Positions 57,034-64,000 of a stretch of 64,000 nucleotides of DNA are shown here, one piece after another; within the stretch, counting starts at the first letter, position 1; the number at the start of each line of letters is the position of its first letter. The notes beneath the pieces were generated by a model. The model ran no database searches. It was not told the origin of the DNA and saw nothing but the letters and a program-made list of their open reading frames with translations. Made by a program: the position numbers and the translations under genes. The stretch is from Lachnospiraceae bacterium. Lineage in GTDB: Bacteria; Bacillota; Clostridia; Lachnospirales; Lachnospiraceae. The DNA is taken from assembly GCA_017480565.1 (NCBI GenBank), contig JAFVAL010000009.1, positions 1-64,000 of the forward strand. The letters run 5' to 3'.

Positions 57034-58845
57034 ATGCAGGCGATAATTCTGGCAGCCGGAATGGGTAAGAGATTGAAAGAACTGACTCAAAACAATACAA
57101 AATGTATGGTGAAAGTCAACGGGGTTTCGTTAATCGATCGGATGCTGCATCAATTAGAAAAATATCGGTTTTCTCGTATAGTTATTGTTGTCGGATACGA
57201 AGGGGAGAAACTGATTAATTACATCGAAACTCTGGGAATTGAAACACCTATTTTATATGTTAATAATCCAGTTTATTATAAAACGAATAACATCTATTCT
57301 TTGGCTTTAGCGAAAAGCTTCTTGATGGAAGATGATACCATCCTTCTTGAGTCCGATCTGATTTTTGATGACGCTGTATTGGAAGAGTTGATTGCTGATC
57401 CACGCGAGACCCTTGCACTTGTTGATAAATATGAATCATGGATGGATGGAACTTGCGTTAAACTTACTTCTGAAGATGATATAGAAGCTTTTGTTCCTGG
57501 AAAAAAATTTAAATTCAATGAAATTAAAGATTATTATAAAACGGTAAACATTTATAAATTTAGCAAGCACTTTTCTGAAACTCATTATGTTCCTTTTTTG
57601 GATGCTTATCAGACTGCGCTAGGCGAAAATGAGTATTATGAACAAGTGCTTCGAGTGATCACTATGTTAGATGATCCGGAAATAAAAGCAAAAAGATTAG
57701 ATGGTCAGAAGTGGTACGAAATTGATGATATTCAGGACTTAGATATTGCTGAATCAATATTTACACCTGATGAAGCTGAAAAAGTCAAACTTCTTCAAGG
57801 CAGATATGGAGGGTACTGGAGGTATCCAAAACTGCTTGATTTTTGTTATCTTGTAAATCCATATTTTCCAACTGAGAAAATGAAGGATGAATTACGTGCT
57901 AATTTTGATACTCTTCTCACTGAGTACCCTAGTGGAATGCGGGTTAATAGCCTTTTAGCCGCGAAAAATTTTAATGTTCATCAGGAAAATATCCTTGTCG
58001 GGAACGGTGCAGCAGAGTTGATCAAAAGTCTAATGAGCCATTTGGAGGGGAAAGTCGGCTTTATACGCCCGACGTTTGACGAATATCCGAATCGTTTTGA
58101 TAAGGAATTATCTGTGAATTATATACCAAACAATTTGGATTATTCTTATACAGCAGATGATATAATTTCGTTCTTTTCCAGCTATGACATACAGAATTTA
58201 ATATTGGTTAATCCAGATAATCCAAGTGGCAACTATATTCCAAAAGCTGAATTGATTCGTTTGATTTTGTGGAGTAAGAAAAAGGGGATTCGAGTTGTAA
58301 TAGATGAATCTTTTTCGGATTTTGCTGATGAACAGAATAATACATTAATTGAACAATCTATTCTTGACGAGAATCCTCAATTATATGTTATAAAGAGTAT
58401 CTCTAAATCATATGGGGTCCCTGGACTTCGGTTAGGTGTTCTGGCTTCCGGAGACAAGATAACGATTGCAAAGTTAAAGAAGGATGTTGCAATCTGGAAT
58501 ATTAATTCATTTGCTGAGTTTTATATGCAGATAGAGGAAAAATATAATAAGGACTATAGGATCGCACTCTCTAAGCTGAGAAAGGAGCGAGACCGTTTTG
58601 CGGGCGAACTGCAGAAGCTCCAAGGAGTTCGAGTGATCCCTTCACAAGCGAACTTTATTATGGTTGAGCTTGACACGAAGGTTTCTCCTCAAAATTTACT
58701 TAAAACTTTGTTAGTGAAACACGAAATCCTTATAAAGGAATTAACGACAAAGACAAATGGAAGGAACTATCTTCGCTTAGCTGTGCGTAATCATGAAGAC
58801 AATGACAGGCTAATTGCAGCATTGAGAATCGAGCTGGAAAAGTGA
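57034..58845 (+). CDS. Fusion of LicC-like nucleotidyltransferase and PLP aminotransferase
   Basis: A 603-residue two-domain protein. Residues 1-240 form a nucleotidyltransferase (AAGMGKRLKELT, then LESDLIFD with the metal Asp), like CTP:phosphocholine cytidylyltransferase. Residues about 255-603 form a fold-type I class I/II aminotransferase (NGAAELIKSL, NPDNPSGNYI, Lys458 in SISKSYG) resembling HisC/CobD-like enzymes. Joint fusions of this sort occur in phosphonate and phospho-alcohol pathways (for example a cytidylyltransferase joined to an aminotransferase). Here it may make an amino-alcohol or aminophosphonate and load it onto CMP for LicD. This is inference. Confidence 0.85.
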   Translation: MQAIILAAGMGKRLKELTQNNTKCMVKVNGVSLIDRMLHQLEKYRFSRIVIVVGYEGEKLINYIETLGIETPILYVNNPVYYKTNNIYSLALAKSFLMEDDTILLESDLIFDDAVLEELIADPRETLALVDKYESWMDGTCVKLTSEDDIEAFVPGKKFKFNEIKDYYKTVNIYKFSKHFSETHYVPFLDAYQTALGENEYYEQVLRVITMLDDPEIKAKRLDGQKWYEIDDIQDLDIAESIFTPDEAEKVKLLQGRYGGYWRYPKLLDFCYLVNPYFPTEKMKDELRANFDTLLTEYPSGMRVNSLLAAKNFNVHQENILVGNGAAELIKSLMSHLEGKVGFIRPTFDEYPNRFDKELSVNYIPNNLDYSYTADDIISFFSSYDIQNLILVNPDNPSGNYIPKAELIRLILWSKKKGIRVVIDESFSDFADEQNNTLIEQSILDENPQLYVIKSISKSYGVPGLRLGVLASGDKITIAKLKKDVAIWNINSFAEFYMQIEEKYNKDYRIALSKLRKERDRFAGELQKLQGVRVIPSQANFIMVELDTKVSPQNLLKTLLVKHEILIKELTTKTNGRNYLRLAVRNHEDNDRLIAALRIELEK

Positions 58846-58868
58846 TCAATATAGAGGAAAATTAGTTT

Positions 58869-59948
58869 ATGAGAATAGTAGTAGTTGGTGGAGGAAATAT
58901 TGGTACACAGTTAATGGTTCATTGCGCAGAAAAAGGCCATGAGGTAATTGCATATACTTCTACACCAGATCTGTTTGATAGGCATTTGAGCATTGTGAAT
59001 GAATATGGGAACGTTATCCATGAGGGTAATCTTTTAAAAGCAACAAATGATCCTCAAGACGCGTTTTTTCAAGCTGATATCATTATAGTTACAATCCCAG
59101 CGACTGTGATGAAGGAGAACGCCGATCTGATTTATAAGTATAGTGATCCACAAACTATGATAGGAGTTATTCCTGGCAATGGAGGAAGTGAATGTGCATT
59201 TTCTAAGTGTATCGAACGAGGAAATGTCTTTTTTGCCGTGGAACGAGTTCCAGCAATCGCAAGATTGGTTAAAAAGGGAAAACAGGTAAAGTCTACTGGC
59301 TATAGAGAAGAACTTCATGTTTCCTCACTTCCGATTGCGCGTGTAAATGAGTGTTGTCGTTTAATTGAAGATATTTATGATATTCCATGCAAACCAATTC
59401 CGAGTTTCTTGAACTTGACTATGACGCCTTCAAATCCTATTTTACACACAACTAGGTTGAGAACGATATTTAGTGATTATAAACCTGGAAAAGTCTATGA
59501 AAATGTTCCGCTCTTTTATGAAGAATGGGATGATGCATCATCAAAACTTCTGTTCATGTGTGATGACGAGGTCCAAAAGATATGCCATGCACTTCCCACT
59601 TTTCATCTTGAGTATGTTAAATCACTGAAAGAACATTATGAGAGTCCTACTGTTGAGGCAATGACTAAAAAAATATCCGGTATTCCTGCGTTTAAGGGGC
59701 TTAAAACACCAACGATAGAAGTGAAAGGTGGGTTTATTCCTGATCTACGATCCAGATATTTTACAGCAGATTTCTCATATGGATTAAGTATTATTAAGCA
59801 GATTGCGGAGTTTGCAGATATTTTTACACCTAACATTGATGAGACTATTGCATGGTATGAGAGTATTGCAATTGAACATCGAAAATTTTGTTACGAAGAT
59901 TATGGCATAATTACCAGAAAAGATTTTGAAATGTTTTATCTCAAATGA
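58869..59948 (+). CDS. NAD(P)-dependent opine/octopine dehydrogenase-like protein
   Basis: A 359-residue protein with an N-terminal Rossmann domain (VVVGGGNIGTQLM) and the C-terminal helical domain of the octopine/nopaline dehydrogenase family (TPSNPILHTTRL is the family-type His-containing motif). These enzymes join a keto acid to an amino group reductively. Its place inside a polysaccharide operon suggests it makes an opine-like substituent or donor for the polysaccharide or its decoration. An alternative is a 2-hydroxyacid-type or ketopantoate-reductase-like role, since the folds are close. Confidence 0.8.
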   Translation: MRIVVVGGGNIGTQLMVHCAEKGHEVIAYTSTPDLFDRHLSIVNEYGNVIHEGNLLKATNDPQDAFFQADIIIVTIPATVMKENADLIYKYSDPQTMIGVIPGNGGSECAFSKCIERGNVFFAVERVPAIARLVKKGKQVKSTGYREELHVSSLPIARVNECCRLIEDIYDIPCKPIPSFLNLTMTPSNPILHTTRLRTIFSDYKPGKVYENVPLFYEEWDDASSKLLFMCDDEVQKICHALPTFHLEYVKSLKEHYESPTVEAMTKKISGIPAFKGLKTPTIEVKGGFIPDLRSRYFTADFSYGLSIIKQIAEFADIFTPNIDETIAWYESIAIEHRKFCYEDYGIITRKDFEMFYLK

Positions 59949-59960
59949 AATGGAGGATCT

Positions 59961-60863
59961 ATGGAAATAACCCGATACGAATTTGAAATACTTTCTTATA
60001 TCGAAAGACAAGGTCAAACGGAGCATTCACTCAGACGCTTTGTTAATGAACTTTGTATCTCGGGGACAGAGATTACCAAGTGTATTCAAACACTATCAAA
60101 TAGTGGTTGTCTCCAGATGAAGGAGAACTATTTAACCATCACGGAGAAGGGCTTATCGGTTTTAGAACCATACAGAGTCAAGAAGGCAATTGTCTTAGCA
60201 GCTGGGTTTGGGTCTAGAATGATGCCTGCGACCAAAACCATTCCTAAACCTATGGTTACAGTAAATGGGGTCAGAATTATTGATACATTATTAGACGCCT
60301 TGGTGAATGTTGGAATCAAAGAGATTTTCCTGGTTCGTGGTTATCATAAAGAAGCTTTTGATGATCTTTATCAAAAATATCCGTTTCTTAAGTTCATTGA
60401 TAATGAAGAATTTGATCGAACAAATAATATTTCATCAGTATTGCTAGCTCTTAATGAACTTGAGAACTGTTATTTATGCGAGGCAGATCTTTATATTAGT
60501 AATCCGCAGATTATCACTAAATATCAATATGCAAGCAATATTCTTGGTTCATACTCTTTGGAAACTGATGATTGGTGCTTTAGAATGATAGATGGTTATG
60601 CGTCAGACTATAAGAAGGGAAATACTTACTGTTACAATTATTATGGTATTTCTTACTGGACGCCAGACGATTGCAAAAAACTAAAACGTGATTTTATTGA
60701 TACATATAATGAACCGGGGGGCAAGGATTATTTTTGGGAGTTTGTTCCACTGGTTCTTAAGAAAGACAATTATGGAGTTGAGATTCGTCCATGTAACAAA
60801 GAGGATATAGTGGAGATTGATAATTATTACGAACTAGCACAACTTGATCCATCATATAAATGA
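59961..60863 (+). CDS. Winged-helix domain fused to LicC-like nucleotidyltransferase
   Basis: A 300-residue protein. Residues 1-73 look like a MarR-type winged helix (YEFEILSYIERQG, LSNSGCLQMKENYLTITEKG). Residues 74-300 form a nucleotidyltransferase (AAGFGSRMMPATKTIPKPM, LCEADLYI), of the CTP:phosphocholine cytidylyltransferase type. The helix domain may bind DNA, or may act as a dimer or regulatory module. The first 73 residues are similar in layout to those of the gene at 62469. It starts 12 nt after the opine-dehydrogenase-like gene. Confidence 0.85.
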   Translation: MEITRYEFEILSYIERQGQTEHSLRRFVNELCISGTEITKCIQTLSNSGCLQMKENYLTITEKGLSVLEPYRVKKAIVLAAGFGSRMMPATKTIPKPMVTVNGVRIIDTLLDALVNVGIKEIFLVRGYHKEAFDDLYQKYPFLKFIDNEEFDRTNNISSVLLALNELENCYLCEADLYISNPQIITKYQYASNILGSYSLETDDWCFRMIDGYASDYKKGNTYCYNYYGISYWTPDDCKKLKRDFIDTYNEPGGKDYFWEFVPLVLKKDNYGVEIRPCNKEDIVEIDNYYELAQLDPSYK

Positions 60864-60879
60864 TTGAAAGGGGAGAAAT

Positions 60880-62448
60880 ATGAAGTGCTATAAAGGAGCT
60901 ATCCTTACCGTTAACAAGACAAATCAAGTATGTAATTATCTTGTAGAAGATCAGGGGAGAATCGTTTTTGTAGGAAACGAGCTTCCTATACAGTATGCAC
61001 ATGCGCCCATTATCGACCTGGGAAATAGAGCTCTAGCTCCATCTTTTGCCGATACACATCAGCACTTCGCTTCTTTTTCAACATTCTATGCTGGTTTAAA
61101 TGTGATGGACGCAGAGTCGAATGTTCAGATTTCAGAAATGATCAGAGAGTTTGTAAAAAGATCATCTGAGAAAACACTGATTGCATTTGGAGCTTCTCCA
61201 TATTCAGTTAGGGAGAAACGTCTTATCAGCAGAGAAGAATTAGATATTGTTTGCCCAGATAGAGAAATCATGGTTGTCAAATATGATGGGCATGCTTGTA
61301 TTGTAAATACTAAGCTTCTTACAAAACTGGAAAATAAAGTGAAGAATCTGCGAGGATATCACCCTGAAACTGGTGAAATGAATCAAGAGGCTTTTTTTCA
61401 GTTTTCTAATTATATTACCAGTTCGCTATCGTTAATAAAGCTTGTAAGAAATATGCAGGCTACTGTAGACTATTATGCTTCACAAGGCATAGGAATGATT
61501 CATACAGTAAGTGGAGTTGGATTCTTAATGAATCTAGATATCACTTTTGAGAAGATCTTTGCAAAAGCACTGACGAATGGCTTCCAGGTTAGGGTTTTTC
61601 CTCAACCTATGGATATAAAAGTGGCAAAAAAACGTGCTTTACCACGAATTGGCGGTTGTTTTGAAAGTGCTCTTGATGGTTGCTTCGGATCACATGATGC
61701 GGCTCTGAATGAAGCATACAGTGATGGTGTCGGTGGAACTGGGATCTTATATTATAGCGACGAGAAAGTCACGGAGTTCTGCAAAAAAGCAAACCGAGAA
61801 GGTCTTCAAATCGAGATGCATGCAATTGGAGATAAAGCATTTGACCAAGCAACCAAAGCACTGAAAGCCGCGTTAGATGATTTTCCAAGACAAAACCATA
61901 GACATGGCATTATTCATGACTGTCTGCCAACAAAAGAAGGGATACAGATTTGCAGTGAATATGGCATTCATATGCCTGTTCAAAGTGCTTTTATCAATTG
62001 GAAGCAAGAACCTGATGAGTATCTTGAAAGTATCTTGGGACATGATCGTTTGATGAAGCTGAATCCGATTCATACTTTTTTGAAAAATGGAATTGTTGTT
62101 TCATTTGGTTCTGATGCACCATGTACTTCACCTGATCCGATCATGTGGATGGATAGTGCGGTCAATAACAGTAATCAAGAAGAGGCAATATCGATTCAGG
62201 AGGCTCTTCGCATGTGTACTTATAATGGGTATTGGGTAAGCTTTGATGAGAATGAACGTGGAAGCTTGGAAGAAGGAAAAGTAGCGGACATGGTTATCTT
62301 ATCAAAGAACCCGTATGAAGTGAACACGAAGGAAATCGGATCGCTTAAAGTGGAAAAGCTTATTCTTTCTGGAAGAGAATATGAAAGCTGTAAGGAGAAT
62401 GTTATCAAGGCTGTGATAAGAGGCTTGATTTCTAAATCAAAGTATTAA
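60880..62448 (+). CDS. Amidohydrolase family protein (YtcJ-like)
   Basis: A 522-residue metal-dependent hydrolase of the amidohydro_3 group. Metal ligands: the HQH pair in ADTHQHFAS, an HAIGD motif, HGIIHD and the GSDAPCTSPDP region with the last Asp. N- and C-terminal parts form the usual beta-sandwich (GSLEEGKVADMVIL is the family end). Natural substrates of this group are mostly unknown. In this operon it might release the alcohol or amine that is then activated by the kinase and cytidylyltransferase genes on either side. Confidence 0.85.
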   Translation: MKCYKGAILTVNKTNQVCNYLVEDQGRIVFVGNELPIQYAHAPIIDLGNRALAPSFADTHQHFASFSTFYAGLNVMDAESNVQISEMIREFVKRSSEKTLIAFGASPYSVREKRLISREELDIVCPDREIMVVKYDGHACIVNTKLLTKLENKVKNLRGYHPETGEMNQEAFFQFSNYITSSLSLIKLVRNMQATVDYYASQGIGMIHTVSGVGFLMNLDITFEKIFAKALTNGFQVRVFPQPMDIKVAKKRALPRIGGCFESALDGCFGSHDAALNEAYSDGVGGTGILYYSDEKVTEFCKKANREGLQIEMHAIGDKAFDQATKALKAALDDFPRQNHRHGIIHDCLPTKEGIQICSEYGIHMPVQSAFINWKQEPDEYLESILGHDRLMKLNPIHTFLKNGIVVSFGSDAPCTSPDPIMWMDSAVNNSNQEEAISIQEALRMCTYNGYWVSFDENERGSLEEGKVADMVILSKNPYEVNTKEIGSLKVEKLILSGREYESCKENVIKAVIRGLISKSKY

Positions 62449-62468
62449 TAGTAGAAGGAGACATTTGC

Positions 62469-64000
62469 ATGACTCAAGAGGAATTTGTTTTACTGAATCA
62501 TTTGTATAATGCATCTAAAGGGCGTGCAAATGTCTCTACAGATGTTTTCCTTAATCAAACGAAGACCAATGGAGCGGTTTTTAAAAAGCTCAAGAAGCTA
62601 GGTTATATTGATCAAAAAAGTGGAGCTCTTACAGAAAACGGCTATAGTGCATTAGAACCTTATAAGGTTAATAATGCGGTTATCCTTGCAGCAGGATCTG
62701 CTTCTAGATTTATTCCTCTTTCATTAGAACAGCCTAAGGGCTTGTATGAGGTTAAAGGTGAACGACTGATTGAACGCCTAATTCAACAATTGAAAGAAGC
62801 AGGAATCGAAGATATAACGATTGTGCTCGGATACAAGTGGGAGATGTTTTCTTACTTGAAGGAAAGGTACGATGTAACTTTTATTTTTAACCCACTTTAC
62901 AATATAAAGAATAATATTGAAAGCATTTATGTCGCTAGAAATAAAATAGATAATGCATATATTTGCGCGTGTGACAGCTATTTTATAGAGAATCCATTTA
63001 ACAAATATGAGTATCAAGCTTTTTATGCCGGATATATTACGGACAAGAAAGAAGATGAGATGTATGCCGTTACAGATAGTTACAGCCGTATTACTCAAAT
63101 GGAGAAAGGATTAGACAACGGAAAGGTTCTTTTGGGACATTCATTCTGGACAAAGGATTTTTCGGAGGCTTTTATCCATTGTGCAGAGAAGGATCAAGAG
63201 ATTGGGAAATATGACACCCAATTTTGGGAATGGTTAGTGAGGGATAATATAAAGGATTTCCCTCCCCTCTACTTTAAAGAGTATAAACGTGGTATGATCC
63301 ATGAATTTGACTATTTCGAACAACTTCGAGAATTTGATAATAATTACATCGGACATACACACAGTGAAATAATTAGAAACATTAAACTTGTTTTTCGATG
63401 CGATGAAGAAGAGATCATCGATTTTAGAACAGTATCCGAAGGCCTGACAAATACATCATTCATCTTCCGAATTGGTGAGATAGATTATATTTACAGACAT
63501 CCTGGAGAAGGGACAGAGAATATAATTAACAGACGCCATGAAAAACAATCATTAATAAAAGCAAAAGAATATGGGATAGATCCAACGTATATTTATATGG
63601 ATGTGAATGAAGGGTGGAAAATATCTACATATGTTCCAGAGTTTAGAGAGCCAGATTATGGTAGCATTGAAGACTCAAAAAAAGTATTAGAAATACTACG
63701 AAAGCTGCATTCACTTCCAGTTGATGTTGATTATGGGATGGATCCTTGGGAAGATGCACTTACCATGGAGCAGCTCATCAAACAAAAAAATCCAGAAAGT
63801 TTTATCCAGTATGAACCTTTAAAAGAGCAAATTGGTGGATTATATCAAAAGACAGTGGGTGATGGGATTGATCATTGTTTTTGCCATGGCGATACTTATA
63901 AACATAATTGGATGATACGACCGAACGGGGATGTAATCCTCATCGACTGGGAGTATTCAGGTTATTCAGATCCGGGCATAGATGTAGGATATTATATAGT
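62469..64000 (+). CDS. Winged-helix, LicC-like nucleotidyltransferase and choline-kinase-like fusion (cut by window edge)
   Basis: The ATG at 62469 has AGAAGGAG 8 nt upstream, and the frame is open to the window end (510 codons so far). Residues 1-70 are a winged-helix like that of the gene at 59961. Residues 71-300 are a nucleotidyltransferase (ILAAGSASRFIPLS, CACDSYFIEN). Residues about 310-510 are a LicA/choline-kinase-like phosphotransferase (SEGLTNTSFIFRI, CHGDTYKHNW catalytic loop, LIDWEYSGY metal site). One protein may thus phosphorylate an alcohol and activate it with CTP for LicD. The last residues and stop are outside the window. Confidence 0.88.
   Translation, partial: MTQEEFVLLNHLYNASKGRANVSTDVFLNQTKTNGAVFKKLKKLGYIDQKSGALTENGYSALEPYKVNNAVILAAGSASRFIPLSLEQPKGLYEVKGERLIERLIQQLKEAGIEDITIVLGYKWEMFSYLKERYDVTFIFNPLYNIKNNIESIYVARNKIDNAYICACDSYFIENPFNKYEYQAFYAGYITDKKEDEMYAVTDSYSRITQMEKGLDNGKVLLGHSFWTKDFSEAFIHCAEKDQEIGKYDTQFWEWLVRDNIKDFPPLYFKEYKRGMIHEFDYFEQLREFDNNYIGHTHSEIIRNIKLVFRCDEEEIIDFRTVSEGLTNTSFIFRIGEIDYIYRHPGEGTENIINRRHEKQSLIKAKEYGIDPTYIYMDVNEGWKISTYVPEFREPDYGSIEDSKKVLEILRKLHSLPVDVDYGMDPWEDALTMEQLIKQKNPESFIQYEPLKEQIGGLYQKTVGDGIDHCFCHGDTYKHNWMIRPNGDVILIDWEYSGYSDPGIDVGYYI

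Overview
The window looks like a chromosomal segment of a gut-type, low-to-medium GC Firmicute, most likely a Lachnospiraceae-like clostridium. The reasons are strong AGGAGG-type ribosome binding sites, frequent GTG/TTG starts, sigma-A style promoters, a paired glgC-glgD, clostridial-type sbcCD, very large secreted subtilases, and a Firmicute-style capsule operon that starts with Wzz and a CapD-like enzyme. All calls come from reading the sequence; no database search was run.

Layout. (1) 1-10.3 kb is mostly housekeeping: a structured intergenic element (116-215), a MATE exporter (minus), sbcD-sbcC, an AAA ATPase plus RloB/TOPRIM-like pair that resembles an anti-phage operon, tRNA-Arg(ACG) (minus), and glgC-glgD. 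(2) 10.4-37.5 kb is a secretome island. It holds three giant secreted S8 proteases (2822, 2304 and 2339 aa) and a CHAP-domain secreted protein (635 aa), all ending in the same roughly 285-residue C-terminal module made of two related halves. The proteases also carry dockerin-like, Big_2-like, cohesin-like and GHxW-type repeat modules. Two of the protease genes (21680-28594 plus and 30431-37450 minus) face each other. Each is followed after exactly 65 nt by a gene for a 30-residue peptide, and the two peptides are close homologues. A lone tyrosine recombinase lies between them. (3) 37.7-44.5 kb holds an Rpn-type nuclease with a GIEQ repeat, then HPr-kinase-like, PqqD-like, S26-like peptidase, ABC exporter, an open reading frame broken by an in-frame TGA, and a nucleotidyltransferase. 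This set resembles a peptide-modification and export cluster that lacks a recognisable cyclase or radical enzyme. (4) 44.6-64 kb is one long surface-polysaccharide operon: Wzz, CapD-like dehydratase, aminotransferase, initiating sugar transferase, three glycosyltransferases, polymerase, flippase, LicD, three LicC-type nucleotidyltransferases (one fused to an aminotransferase, one to a helix-turn-helix, one to a helix-turn-helix plus a choline-kinase-like domain), an opine-dehydrogenase-like protein and an amidohydrolase. It runs off the right edge.

How they may work together (inference). The 30-residue peptides are the natural candidates for substrates or partners of region 3, and the giant proteases could mature them outside the cell. 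The operon in region 4 would build a repeat-unit polysaccharide decorated with phosphocholine-like or other CDP-linked groups. By eye, the polysaccharide operon is clearly more AT-rich than sbcCD, glgCD and the 38.8-42.1 kb cluster, which suggests a different history.
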